The notes: a model not told the origin generated them from the sequence alone. A DNA stretch of 64,000 bases from Nautilus pompilius (GCA_018389105.1 JACATO010000065.1:391001-455000); one strand, 5' to 3'. Positions 49,390-62,100 are shown, counted from the first letter of the stretch. Translations and numbers: made by a program.

Positions 49390-51555
49390 CAGTAGAAGTT
49401 CATAATTATCAACCCCAGTAATGGCAATTTTCTGTTATTGTCAGCTGAGACTGGGGAACAGAAACAGGAATATATAGTCCCACCGTTGGCATTGCCAATC
49501 ACCTAAAAACTTCTGCCAGTTAATTCCAGTGATTTCCCTGCTGTACTGACTGGTCAGAGCATGGAACACTACCTGCAGCCACCCAGTTTTCAACTGCGCA
49601 CAGTGCAGAGCCAAATTAAAAACAGCAAAATTGTATATGGTAAAACAACTAAATACATTACTTATAAGCATGAAGCAGCCCATACACAAACCAATGACAA
49701 AGCACAATCCTGCAGATAAGTTCCAATGACAACATTGCGGTACATCACTCTCCCACTCCAGTGCTTTTATTATTCAAATTCATTCTGGCCCTGTGTGAAG
49801 ATGAGCACATGCCCATATAACTATGGTGGAAAACAAAGTTACATAGAAGAGAAAGCTTCGAGAGATCCAGACCTAGCCCATGCACTTCAACTTTTAGACA
49901 AACGTTATGATAGGGTGCCAGGGTATCTGAGTCAACCTTCAAGGTAAAAGCCATCTAGCTTGAATAGAAAATGGAGATCAAGAATTTCAAAACATTTGAC
50001 AGATGGCTCATCAGGTGGAAAAATTGACATATCACAATTTTCAGGGAGCATGGCGAGAAATGAACTGCTGTCAGTGAATAGAGCAAAGAGTTGGCAGGCT
50101 GAGAAGTTGACCATCATTTTACAGTTGTATGCCCTGTCAGACTTCTATAATAGCAGTGAAAGTGCCGTCTGTCTTCATTAAAGAAACAATATGGAGGTTC
50201 ACAAATTAGATAGATCTTTGAATTTGATTCATTTAAGGTCAACTTAAGATTTATCCTTTTGTTGACTAATAGGAAGGTGGTACTCTTCTTTTCCCATAAT
50301 GATGAAAATTGGTGTGGAGGTTTTGGGTGGGTAAAACCACCTATAAGGAACAGCAACCAAAGGGGCAGGCAAAGAACTAAACATGTGCACACAAACACAG
50401 ACACCGCACAAGAAACAAAATATTAATCAAGATTTTTAATTTTCAGTGGTCACACAGTGGATGGAGAATGAAACCCTTTCAGGTGGGAAAACAACTGAGG
50501 GCCACAGGTGACCATCCAAGTCTGTGCAAACATGGACAGTACAAACAATGACCCTTGTTGATGATGATTAGGAAATCCAAGCAACCTTAGTGTGCTCCCT
50601 AGGTTTGGACAAACTCCCCCTGGCATACGGACATTCCTCCAAAGCCTGGATGATAAACTAGAAATTTTTATTGAGTGGCTCCAGTGCTTGGATAAGGAAC
50701 ATCCTCCACAAAATCAGAGATGTTGGACAATTGTTCAGTCCACCACATAGCTTGTGAACCCAATAAACATCACCACTGAGTTCCTCTCCCAAACACCACC
50801 ACTGCACTGGTCCAGCCCGTGGATCAGGTCGTCCCGGTTTAACACCGGGATCATTCCTGCACTCAATGCAGATAAAAACAGTGATGCCATTTTGAAAATA
50901 ATCAATCTGCTAGACATAGCATATATGGTCACTAAAGACGGCAAAGTGTGAAGTTGCAGACAATTACCAACAACTGGAGGTTGCTGCTGGTCTGTGGATG
51001 TTGAGGTAACTTCAGCTGATGTAGTTAGTGATGCTCCCCTTCCACCAAGCATCTCAGAGCTGAATTTGAGCGGCTGGTCTCAGCTAATGATGAATTAGCG
51101 AGCTTTAGCAAGCTGGATGATGAAGAGTTGATTCAGGAAGCAAATTAGCTCCATTCTTTTGATGAACCTGGTAAAGTTGATGGCAACAACGATGATGATG
51201 AACCTTTTCTATCTCCCAATATTTCTGCCAAACTCCTGGAAGCACTGCACAATGTGCTTTCACGGAGCACAACAAGAGGCCTTTCCTCAGATTGTTCAAA
51301 ATGTACCCAGGACCCAAGAAAAGCATTATGTACATCAAGAAAATAACTTCAAAGAACCAAAACAATATCACAAACTTTTATAAGCCAATATGATTTAAAT
51401 CATTGTTCTATTCCTTGTGTTGTTGTATCTATCAATAAAAGACAATTATATGGTTCTGTGTAGGCCCTCATAATATCATTCTCATTAATGGAAACTGACA
51501 ATTATTGTCAACTGAGGCTGACCAGCAAAGAGTTGACAATGACAAGCTTCTAGTG
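49390..51555 (+). mobile_element. Tigger/pogo transposon, TA flanked
   Basis: TA at 49388-49389 and 51556-51557 flank ends CAGTAGAAGTTCATAATTAT and, inverted on the right, CACTAGAAGCTTGTCATTGT. About three quarters of the 24 terminal positions match. TA target sites and these ends fit the Tigger branch of pogo elements. The 2.2-kb interior holds a jerky/CENP-B-related transposase in many pieces. Confidence 0.75.
49940..51345 (+). pseudogene. Tigger transposase pseudogene
   Basis: Recognisable pieces: the second CENP-B-type helix-turn-helix, with FDRWLIRWKN followed by ITIFREHGEK and TAVSE (about 49997-50080); LSDFYNSSESAVCL near 50135-50180, where jerky-type proteins have the FYNADETGLFW motif; LPLAYGHSSKAWM near 50610-50650, where Tigger has LPV-Y--NKKAWM; and an acidic tail GNNDDDEPFLSPNISAKLL near 51180-51240. 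Stops occur every few tens of codons, so the gene is long dead. The full-length protein would have been a DDE-type transposase. Confidence 0.75.
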
Positions 51556-53741
51556 TATTAGTCTTCATAATCTGGGTTTCATGCCAAAGTTACTAACTGT
51601 ATATTATGAGATGCACATAAGAAATAATTAATATTCTTATATCAATACTTTTCAAATTAACTCTTCTGAAGGACTAGGAGAAAAAATTTGTGGTTAGAAC
51701 TCCTACAAACTCCATGCAGTGCACTATCTTCGACAACCCAGAAATGAACAGCATACACTACACTGCTATCTTCTACAGCACACAACTACGCATCATATAC
51801 AAAGTTTACACAATTATGAAACACAAAAAGCTGCTTTTGTCTTCATGACAGGTGTTACAGAATTCACTATGTATGTTTGAAAAGTATCAAAAGTAAATTG
51901 ACAGATAATACCGTGATAATGTTTGTGTAAGAGTTATTACAAAAAACATTTGGTTATGAAGTTTTTTTCTTTAAAAAAAAAAAAGAAACAGAAAAAACAA
52001 CTTTTCCTGAGGTAAGTAATGTCCTAAGTTATCGTGTATTCATGATGATACTGCTGAAACAACATGCAAAAAAAAAAAAAATAAATGGATACAAAATGTA
52101 TCTCAGTAAAATTAATTTTTTCTACTTTCAAGAATTTTGCTTGAAATTTTATAGTAAAACCTTTGTAAAAGATATCTTTTTGTGTACAAAATTTAATATA
52201 GCTTCATGGACTGGAATTCCCACAGAAACTGTTCAGGGAATTAGAAATGAATACTATGTTTATATAAAGCATTTATTAAAAAACCAGAAAAGGTTTGAGA
52301 AAGAGAAGAAATCAATACAAACCACACTGAAATAATAATTCTTAGTTATCTGGAACAAGGGAGATAATTTGAAACTAACAATGGCTTATAAAAACTGAAA
52401 TTTGATTTATAAAGCTATCGTACCTTTAGGAAGACAAAGAAATATTCACGGATGTACAGTAGTCAAGAAAACATATGACAGTCATAACTGTTTAAAATAC
52501 CAGTAATTTCATATCAGCATATCCAAGAAAAGTTGTTTCAATACTTTCATATTCTGTATTCAGTTCTATTAATACAAACAGCTTGCATCCAGATAATAAT
52601 CATCCACTGCTTTCAGGTATCAAAACTGGTCTAAATTAGAAATAATTTTATATAAATTACCTTTAATTACTGACCATCCAACAACATAACTGCTTAAAAT
52701 ATTGATATCTTTCTACTACCATTATTCATTACACCAGACCACTTCTAATGAAATGAGTGTTGCTTTTCTATGTTCAAAAAAAGCAAACAAATTAACATTT
52801 GCCAAAACTCAAAAAATAAATACAGGATGCTTCATGATACTGCCATTTTTCATTTAAAAATGAGGATGTATTTGGAAAAAAAGAAAGCTTTCCTTTAAAA
52901 TATGCTCACATTTCTGGTGATTCCATCTTTGTGCACTAGCTTCCTAACATCATTTGAAATGATTCTTTGTTTTCCAGTTGCAATTTAGTGCAATGCCAAA
53001 CTATAAGACCATCCATTTGGTGAAATTGGCTCGCTGAATTTAAATGCTCGCCAAGATTTTGCCTGGCTTTTCCAGAATTTTGACAAGATGCCCATTTACA
53101 TGCTTCTCCAAAGACACTATAACAGATTTCTCTCTACTGGCTCCATCCATCCCAAACAAGACAGGCAAATGAAACTTTCCTTGTTCCAACCCACTGTCAC
53201 AAGTACAATGCTGCTGAAAATAGCCATTTTGAACATTTGAGTTAAATGATATGTTGTTCTTGCAGATTTTTAACAATAAAGAATTACTCTGATAAATTCC
53301 TTTTCATTTTAATCTGAAATGGAATGAGTTAAAGCAAATCCCATGAGCAACTGGTTTGTTTCATTCAAGATTACTTCTTTTTTTTTTGCAATGATCTTAA
53401 AATGGTGTTTTATGTTTTGGGGTTTTTTTTTGCCAAAACATTCTCTGTTGAATAGAGACAAGCAAATGTGAATACCTCCAGCTGATCAAAACTTATGGAC
53501 TGCTGCAATCAGTATATCTATTGTGAGACACCTTGCCGACAAAATAAAAATAATGTGGTTTCTCTTGAGTTCTTGATGATTTCACTGTAAAGTAAAAATA
53601 GCAGTAATGCTTCAATCAGTAGCTAGCTGCTCCCACAGTTTCTTGGAATTATATGATCAGTTTACTGGGCCATGAGTCAATTTTTTCTGTAAGTAGTCTA
53701 CAATAAGATCTTTTATCTTTATCAGCTATTATCAATATATA
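51556..53741. other. AT-rich non-coding DNA with a possible transposon scrap
   Basis: Mostly AT-rich sequence. At 53040-53276 a minus-strand frame (FHLPVLFGMDGASREKSVIV) reads evenly, while the plus strand at 53203-53247 carries NAAENSHFEHLS, which looks like the extreme C-terminus (NGGHFEHL) of Tc1-like transposases. The two readings conflict; an old Tc1-like fragment is plausible but unproven. Confidence 0.4.
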
Positions 53742-55065
53742 CGAGGTCTGTCGAAAAAGTATCCGACCTTAGGCTGGGGAAAAAAAATTACGTACTTCAT
53801 GGGGTTCAATTGCTAATCCCCTTCGAAGTAGGCCCCTTGTGTCTCCACACACTTAGCCTAGCAATCCTTCCACTGTTCGAAGCACATCCGGAATGCTTCT
53901 TCCTGAATGGCTCTCAGCTCCGCCATCGCATTCTGCATGATGTCCCCTCGGCTCTCAAAGTGGGAGCCTTTCAGTGGCATCTTCATTTTTGGAAACAAAC
54001 AGAAGTCAGAAGGAGCCATGTCTGGAGAGTAGGGAGCCTGGCGAATGAGCGAAATGCCTTTCTTCGCCAAGAAACCTTGGATCAGCTGCTACGAATGAGC
54101 CGGGGCGTTGTCATGATGCAGCTGCCAGTTTTGCGAGGTCCACTGATCTGGTCTCTTGCAATGAACTGCTGTCGGAGAACTTCCTGAAAGTATTCCTTTG
54201 TAACTATTTGTCCCTCTGGTGCATATTCGTGATGCACAATACCTCAGTAGTTGAAGAAAACAGTCAACATCACCTTGATTTTGCTCCAGACCTGACATGG
54301 TTCTTTGGGCCTTGGCGACATTGGGTGTTTCCACTGTGATGACTGAGCTTTGGTTTCCAGATCATACCCATACACCCACGTCTCATCTCCAGTTATCACG
54401 GTATTCTGGAACTCAGGATCCCTGTTGGCAGTATCCAGCAGGTCCTGCGCAACCTCAAGACAAAGTTGTTGTTGTTTTCCTGAGAAAGCAGCTTGGGCAC
54501 AAATTTCGCTGCCACTCTGCGCAAGCCCAAATCCTCCTTTAAAATTGCATGTGCAGAATCTTTACTGATCCCAACCTCGTCACCAATTTGCCACACCATC
54601 AAATGACGATCCTCCACTATCAAGGTCTGCACTTTGTCAATAACAACTTCATTGTGGCTTGTTGATGGCCTCCCGGAACGCTGGTCACTCTCCACCGATG
54701 TGCGGCCATCTTTAAACCTGTTGTACCATTCTTTTATATGGGTAACTCCCATGGCATTGTCACCAAAAGCCTGTTGAATTTTGCAAATTGTTTCTGCTCA
54801 GGTATCTCCAAGTTTTTGGTGAAACTTGATGCAAGATTGTTGCTCCACACGTTCCGTCATCACAGGCGAAATGAAAATGTGACGAGTAAGTAGTACAGCA
54901 CCTCACATGCTGGCTGCCTGACAGCGACTGACACATCCAGCAAGCTTGCCAAAACCACGCATACACATGAATGCATGCAGCTCCACAATGCACACTTTTG
55001 CCTTTCTAATGTCATTACTTCCTATGGGGAAAAAATAAAGTCAGATAATTTTTCGATAGACCTTG
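53742..55065 (-). mobile_element. mariner transposon with TIRs
   Basis: TA at 53740-53741 and 55066-55067 flank a 1324-bp element. The left end is CGAGGTCTGTCGAAAAAGTA; the right end, inverted, starts CAAGGTCTATCGAAAAATTA, a close match. The length, the TA sites and a single transposase frame fill the expected plan of a mariner element. The ends and frame are better preserved than in the other transposons here, so it is probably among the younger insertions. Confidence 0.9.
53858..54861 (-). pseudogene. mariner transposase pseudogene (D,D34D)
   Basis: The frame starts at an ATG at 54861-54859 (MTERVEQQSCIKFHQKLGDT) and meets a TGA at codon 21. Next come the helix-turn-helix with IKEWYNRFKDG and the classic mariner block SDQRSGRPSTS (54396-54752), then ITGDETWVYGYD (about 54320-54390) with the first catalytic aspartate, HHDNAPAHS near 54090-54120 with the second, and YSPDMAPSDFCLFPKMK (near 53980-54020) with the third, 34 residues on, the mariner signature. 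It ends at WKDC before a stop at 53858. At least two frameshifts and two or more stops break it. The intact family makes a cut-and-paste transposase inserting at TA. The Setmar-like or other subfamily is not resolved. Confidence 0.9.
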
Positions 55066-55967
55066 TATATACATCAGTAAAAAAAAAAATTATGCAAGCC
55101 AAATTGAAATATATACTCAGCACCAAGTCTTTTCTTTCACAGTATTTATTCACTCTTCTTCCTGCTACATTTTTCAGAACGTTGGAAAATCCTGGTTCTC
55201 TATATATTTAATGTAAAGTCACAGTTAAGTCTTTATATTAGTTCTACAGCCATTAGAGCTCAAGGTAGCAGGTGAGTGTGTGAAAGGCATAACACAAACC
55301 ATCACCACCATAAACAATTTGTGCGAGTTCTACATCAAAGGAACATTTTTGACAGCCTCATCTTTGATCACAAAAGACAACAACAAATTATCAGTTTCCT
55401 TCCTATTGAGGGGAGATAAGCATGGTGAAATTACTCCAAGACTGTAAATGCTTTATCAGATTAATCATCTCATGTTCAGCACATGCAATAGGAAATCATC
55501 AAAAAACTTCTTAAATGTAAACAAAACAGTTAAAAGTATGAATCTGTACATGTAGTTTAAATAAATGCTTAACAATCTTTTCATTTTTCTTTACAGACTA
55601 CTACATTTGACTGTGGAAGGGAAGTAAACACAAATAACTTACCTTGTGATTGTAACTGCTTTACAAGATATTTTTTTAAAGTCCTACATTTGAAAAAACA
55701 TATTTACAGAAATGATTTGAAATATTATAAATGTCATTTATGTTTGAACTAATTCATGCAAATTTTTACAAAATTTAAAAAATAAAATCAAATCTCTATT
55801 TTGACAATTTAAAAAAAATAATAAAAGCTATGTTCTGGCTGAGTAGCACCAGTTCCCCACAACAAAGAATATTAGCCAGGTCCTGTATGGACTCTCAGTA
55901 AAGTTTATGGAATCAGTTTATTTATCACCACAAGCCTGATTTAACGCCTTGGAGAAGTTTGACCATA
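55066..55967. other. AT-rich non-coding DNA
   Basis: No gene or mobile element recognised. Confidence 0.55.
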
Positions 55968-56118
55968 TATTTACAGGGAGTCTGTATTGATCCTGACAAA
56001 GTAATCCCACAAATATGTTTCCAAGGTTTCTTGATAACAGTTTCCTACAGCCCACAAAACCTTGGAAGCATATTTGTGGGATTCTTCTATCATGATCGAT
56101 ATTCACTACCTGTAAATA
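55968..56118. repeat. Foldback element: 62-bp inverted arms, 27-nt loop
   Basis: The left arm 55968-56029 and right arm 56057-56118 are imperfect reverse complements. The inner 26 bp (ATCCCACAAATATGTTTCCA onward against 56057-56082) match with one difference near their middle; the outer 36 bp match at roughly three quarters of positions, including TATTTACAGG at both ends. Transcribed RNA would form a long hairpin. It looks like a small MITE or an inverted duplication. No target duplication was identified. Confidence 0.85.
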
Positions 56119-57900
56119 AGCAGGTATACCCCGCAAAGGCTCAGATGAACTAACTACATGTTCCACTACAGATATTTTTCAAAAAACACAAACATGTATC
56201 ACTTTCTTTTTAACTACTCAAAACATCTAGGTTATCTTATAGCACACTTAGCACTCAGCACTATATATTATGGTGAACTTCCTGTTTTGGAACTGCAGTT
56301 CTTTTGTTGAGTATTTGAGACTTTATTGTAGAGTAGCACCATCTATAAATCAAGTAATATTCAATGACAGTACCACAGAGCTTTTTTTGTTGCACCCTCC
56401 CCCCTGTTTCCAAAGAACAACACACAAAAGTTATTAACATCGGTAGTCCAAAGTTACATCTATCAATTATTAAACATGCTGATATATAGTAAGTTATGTT
56501 GGGAAATTTCTATTTATTATGCTTTTGATAGTCATAGTCTATAAGAGTTCTGTGTATAAGTATACAGGTCAAGCCATTAGTCAAATGAAATCCTGATATC
56601 TTCCAAATCACAGCAATAATGCTGAAAAGTGAACTAACTTAGTATTCATTAGCAAATTACCATTTAGTGTCACATGAACTGACTTATCTAATATCACCAT
56701 CACAAGAACAACAAAAAAATGAATAAATGAATATCTGTTTAGTACAATGGATGGGACAGAAGACAATCTCATATGGGTTGACAGTGAATCCAGCAATAAA
56801 ATTAATTCTCTGCACAAAAATGGCAGCCAAGGAAGAAATTACAATGGTCATTTGTGATAAGGGTAACAACAAACATCTTCCATATGCATTAGATGTTGAA
56901 AAATAACTGCTTCAAGTTGATCAATAAAGTTGAAATAACAAATTTGTTACTTCTCTTTCATTTTTAGTATCAAATAAATTTTTATACACGTGCAGTAAAA
57001 AGGAAAAGTTCCATCATTGTTCAGCAAATACTGAATGCTCTCCAATTTATCTTTACCTTAAAAGATCTCTACCCAAGTTTGACAACCTTGCCAGTCTCAA
57101 ATTATTGAATATTCTAAAAGTAAATATCTGTATCTGCATGCCTGTTTTGTTAATATGTGCACTATATAGTTTTCTTATGCTCTCTGTAGGCAATACATAA
57201 TGTTTTGTATGATTAAAAAAACAAATGCTGTCATTTCACTGAAGAGAGGGACATTGATTTTTCATGTTCCCAGTGATAGCAGTGCATATAGTCATGAGGT
57301 TTACCAGCTTTTGTGAAAACCTTCCTTCACCAAGGATCCAGCCTCTATACTTGGCGTGGAATGATTTTGTGTAGCCGCAAACAGAACCATATACTTATTA
57401 AGAATTTACGGCATGGTCCACAGGTTTTTAGATGAGATGCTGCATTACAACTTTACCATGAAACACTACATCTTTTGGACTAAAATGTCGCAGGAAAACT
57501 TTCAAATGAAGTACCACCTAAAAAGAACCTGCTTTCAAGAGCCTATTTATGGGTAGAGGCAATCTTTCTCTGACGAGTTCTGTTGTTCTTGGATGTCAGT
57601 GATAGCAATAGCAACTTCAGAAACCAAGGATCTAAGCATTTAAGAAATCCAGTTATTTATGGTTATGGTTTTTCCTCAGAGATTTGTCACATAAGCAGAT
57701 TTATGCAAATATGCAGCAGATTTTAAGTTGATGCAGGTGTTCAGAAGAACTAAACATTAGCAATGTTGTATGTTTGCTAAAGTCACTGACATCTCACCTG
57801 CTTTACAGACCTTCAGCAGCTCAGCCACAAAATCGACAAACAACACAGAACAGAATCAAGGAAGAGAAAAGGAAATAACAAAAGAACAAAACAAACCTAC
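56119..57900. other. Intron-like DNA downstream of the RAPGEF-type exon
   Basis: It lies 3' of the minus-strand exon. No further exon, RNA gene or recognised repeat was found here. Confidence 0.55.
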
Positions 57901-57984
57901 CTGCTTCTTGGCAAAAACATGGATCCTTCTATGAAGACCGACCCAGATAAAAGAATGTACCAACAGATGCTCAGTTCACCTTGA
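57901..57984 (-). CDS. RAPGEF2: RAPGEF2/6 (PDZ-GEF)-like exon, cyclic-nucleotide-binding-like domain
   Basis: On the minus strand an acceptor CTTCTGTACCTTTTCAG (AG at 57986-57985) and a donor AGCAG|GTAGGT bracket an 84-nt exon. It starts with the last base of a codon and ends with two bases of the next, so its length keeps frame. The 27 full codons contain CWYILLSGSVFIEGSMFLPR, almost identical to the same segment of vertebrate RAPGEF2 and RAPGEF6, where it lies in the N-terminal cyclic-nucleotide-binding-like domain and is followed by SFGKR. These proteins activate Rap1/Rap2 GTPases at membranes and junctions and also carry RasGEF-N, PDZ, Ras-association and CDC25 domains. None of the other domain exons were found in this window, so introns on both sides are large (over 6 kb upstream). 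I cannot decide between the RAPGEF2 and RAPGEF6 names; invertebrates usually have a single orthologue. A retrocopy is unlikely given the splice sites. Confidence 0.85.
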
Positions 57985-60900
57985 CTGAAAAGGTACAGAA
58001 GTGTGACATTAGACATAATATAGCAACAGCAGCATTTTATCATCTATGACACCTGTGTATTGTTATAACACCCAGGTAAGCTATCTCAATGACTGTTTGC
58101 ATTGATACTATGAGAATCAACAACAGTGAACCACAACAAAGTTCATAAATGAAATCATGTCTCAACAGTAAATAAACAAAACTTTTTAAGAGTTATATTC
58201 CTTAAATTATCTGAGAAACTCAAAATCACTGTGGCCTAACAAGTAGAAGTAAAAGATTGCATCTAACATTGATGTGTTATTTAGACTATAGCTGGGCATG
58301 AACCTTTAATGGAATATTTTTTCCTAAGAAATACATCTTTGCCAAAAAATATAATTATTCATATATCTTTAAAAATTGTTTAAAAAATTAACAGCCAGCA
58401 AACTTTTTCATCCCTTCATTTTGGTGCAAAAGTATCATGCCATATTAGATTCCATCTACAAAGAGCAAACTAGTCAATTTTACACATTCTTTAAAAGCAA
58501 AATATATTTTTACAGTAATGATTTACATTCTTGTATTTCTATTTTTTTTAAAAGTTCTGATCTTAAAATATGCAAATGCGTTCACCTCTGGTTAATTTTC
58601 AGTTGAGAAAAACACTGTCAAAACGTCTGCATGCATTCACCCAATTCTCCCGGTTAGATAAATGAACAAAAGCTAAAATTTATATTGTTGTTGCTAAGGG
58701 ACTTGAAAGAAAGGATTAACCAGTAAGGGCATTTGAAATGACCACTGACAAAAGATGTGCTTCAGCAAGAATGGTTAGGTTGTGTACAAAAAATAAATGT
58801 TTCACCTCATCCAGTCAGTGGAGATGTTTGCAATGTGTTAAATTTGATAAACTCCTTACAGGTCCTGCCAAAAAAAATGTAGGTTTTGTCATTTCTACAC
58901 TATTAAAAATAATATGGTATTCTTTTGTAGAAAATAAAGGAGCCTGTATTTTAAAAATTGTCAATAAAGAATATATTGAGTAAACAAGACCTATTTATGA
59001 TTAAGTTTTCAAGAAACCATTCAAAATGGTCATTTTCTTTATAAACAAGACACTCACCTGATATAATATAATATAATGTAATACAATGATTAGAATAGTT
59101 GAGGTAGTAAGCACTTTTCCTTGACTAAGAAAACTGCTTGTATTTCAAAAGCAGTTTACTATGAGTCATGTAGTTCTTACTAGAAACAAAATTGCATTTT
59201 TGGAAACAAAAGTGATTCTTTGTGGTGGCAGAATGACTCATAATGGAGTAAAACTGGACAATATAGTATCATTTAAATAGCATTATTTTAATTTAAGCTA
59301 AGGGAGATAATCGGTTAAATAACATTTCAGTTATTAGTTATCTCTCCTTGAACATAAACCAATAATAATGAACATCTTAAAAATTTAGCAATTTGATACA
59401 CCTTGATAAAACAAAGACAGTAAATGGCTCCCAAAAAAACTAACTTTTGATTAAAAAAAAATTGTGTAAAAACTTTAATTCAACCAAAATGGATGTCTAG
59501 AAAACGAATAATTGGAAAAAATTTCAATATGTAAAAGTTCTGAATATACTTATTGTAATTTAAAATTATTTCTCATTTTAATATTAAATCTGATTTTAAA
59601 ATAAAAAGATGACTTTTTCAATTGTGTTAGTCTGTAGATTCACAACTCATCAAAGCAGATTTTTTAAAAAATCTTCCATAGTCTCATTATAGTTGAAAAA
59701 ATTACATAATAAACATAATAAAATAAACTGTAGCCACTAAGAGCTTTCAGAGTTAAATTTATTAAAATAACATCTGCTAAATAGATAAATACAAAACTAG
59801 AGAGGATGGAATGAAGTGGAAGTTAAACAAGAGAAACGATGATCTCCCTTTACTACTACACAGCAAAACAGCTGAAAGAAACATTCCTCACGTCAATATG
59901 CACACACAAATCTGAAAATCACAAATTAGCTTGATAATCTTAAACTATATTTTGTATAACATGTGAGCTTGGTTTTAATTAAGTATGATGCAGCCACATT
60001 TGACACAAGATAGCAATTAAAGACTGCAGAGTCCATATTGAGCACAGGGAGTTATCAAACAACTAAGTTTGCTGCAATTTTGTACAAACAGAATACCTAG
60101 TTTCTTTTTTAAATATTTTTTAGTTTAAGAAAAAAAAATGTTAAACATCATTTTACTCTGTTACCCAGTGCTTCAATCTCAGAATGTGGAAACTTTAGAC
60201 CAAAATAAATAAATTTAAATTAATGCCATTTGTGGAAGCTGTATTAGATGCAAATTTCAGATGAAAATATGTTGGATTGACCATAGGATAAAAAAAAACA
60301 AAGGTTATCCTTAGAATGACTCTCCTTTTAAGTCCAAGCATTAAAAAAAAAGAAATAAAACAGTTTTACCATCTTACTAGATAGAATACTTTTTCTGAGT
60401 GTAGAACTTTTCAAAGCCATACAATTCTCATTTCTTTCCTTTTCTTTGATTGAAGACCATAGCCACCTACCACTCTAGAAGGGAGTGGACACTTCAAAGG
60501 TTAAGAGGATATTGTTCGTTCTGATGGTTAGGTGAGTTACTGGGGCTTGGAACTGAAGCAGAGCTCAAGAAAAACCACAGAAGAATGCCTTTGTTAGCCA
60601 GACACACTGACAAATCCTAGGGAACTCAGCCCCTTTGTGCACCCAGTCATCCACTGTGCAATTCTAATTTTAGAAATATATGCAAATAAATAATATCTTT
60701 TGGATCTTCCTTAATTTATTAATAGAGATACATCTAAAAATAGTTGATTTTTGGTTTTATCATCAAATATTCAGTTAATATTAATGCCATTCTGTAGTTT
60801 GTGATAACAGTACCTGTACTATCAAAGTTGATGTTAGAGCCATGGGAAACATTTGAAAGCCAAATAATTCACTTAAAACAAAAATTAAAAAGTCTGACAC

Positions 60901-62068
60901 CTGTACTAAACCTAACATATACCTGCGTACTGTTACACAAGCTCCAAACAAGCATCTCTCTTTGATACAACTCTATTATTATTGAAGGGAGTGAATTCCT
61001 CTAAATTCATGTCAAGACTTTCTTTCGGTTACTAATTATGTGATGGAAAGCATAATTATCTCCTCATTAAACAGTTTCTCCACCAAGTATTAATTCCTTG
61101 AGTTGTCTACCTTTGAGCCTCAGCACACCCCCACACCCCCTGGCAATACAGCTAATCTACTGCTTCATCTTTTTCATAATGCTGAATGCTGGGGAAAAAA
61201 AATACAGAAATAATAAAAATGCTCATATAAACATGTAAAGCGGAATCTTATTAGAGAGAAAAATTGTGAAACTAATTTTCATTTCAACGTGTAGCTATTT
61301 AAAAACAAATTAATTTAGGAGAAAACCGCTCAAGAAAGAAGAATGTGAATCAACTGGTCCAAATTGGTTTCCGCCCCAGACTTGTAAAATGGATTTCTAT
61401 AGTACAATAACCAAGTATGCTCCTCCAGACAACCAGGAGGGATTGAAGCTGTTTATTTGATAAACGATAAATATTTACCCCTGATAGTACTTGGCAGATG
61501 TTGTTGTTTTTTTTTTTTGAAAACTCAGCCAGTAAATGCTTGTGCCAGTTATAGCAGTTTAGACAGGGCTCTGATTTCAAAAATAAAAACGTTTTAAATC
61601 TTCATTTTTAAAAGTAAATAATAAATTTTGTTTTCCTATTAATTGTAGACCTAATATTAATCTGGTTGTCTAGTAGTTTGTAATATTACTAGTATCTCAG
61701 GGTTAGCATTAGAGCCACAAATACTACTACTGCTATTAACCATTTAACAACCAAAGAGGCTCCTCAATTTGATGCTGCTTTCATCTCAAGTAATCATGAA
61801 TAAAAATTAAATATTGATTTATTTCTCATCATTTTTTTTTTCCTTTCTCTTATAGTAATCTATTTAGGTATTGTGCTGGTGTTCATCTCACCTTCCCTGG
61901 TGGCCCTTGAAGAGCCTTCAATGGCTTGACGGCCTTTTTAGCAGCAACATTTACAGTTATTTTTAGAATAAAGCAACAATAATTACCCATGAACTGCTAT
62001 AATTAAGAGTAATTTTTATTTTTTAAAGAAAATATTATTATTTTTTTTGTTAAATATTTATTCTTCAG
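57985..62068. other. Intron-like DNA upstream of the RAPGEF-type exon
   Basis: AT-rich with no recognised exon. The preceding RAPGEF exon (in vertebrates ending just before the WYILLSG segment) was looked for and not found, so it presumably lies beyond 64000. Confidence 0.5.
61453..61486. repeat. Duplicated motif, copy 1
   Basis: TTATTTGATAAACGATAAA followed by TATTTACCCCTGATA, nearly identical to 62810-62846. Similar flanking bases (TTGAAG before, GCAGA/GCAAA after) extend the match weakly. Confidence 0.7.
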
Positions 62069-62094
62069 TGCTAGAAAAATGGAGCGAAACAAGG
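62069..62094 (+). other. Candidate micro-exon containing an ATG, plus strand
   Basis: A pyrimidine-rich acceptor (TTTATTCTTCAG, AG at 62067-62068) and a full-consensus donor GTAAGT (62095-62100) bracket 26 nt containing ATGGAGCGAAACAAGG. If used it would start a protein MERNK and leave in phase 1, with its next exon beyond this window. So short a feature can be a chance pairing; it lies antisense to the RAPGEF-type gene. Confidence 0.15.
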
Positions 62095-62100
62095 GTAAGT

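Noticed and set aside
53040..53276. Minus-strand frame FHLPVLFGMDGASREK as a gene
   Set aside because: The opposite strand shows a Tc1-like C-terminal HFEHL motif. The readings conflict and neither extends into a convincing domain.
55918..56166. Similar proteins on both strands (IPQICFQGF on each)
   Set aside because: This mirror coding is a by-product of the inverted repeat arms, not two genes.
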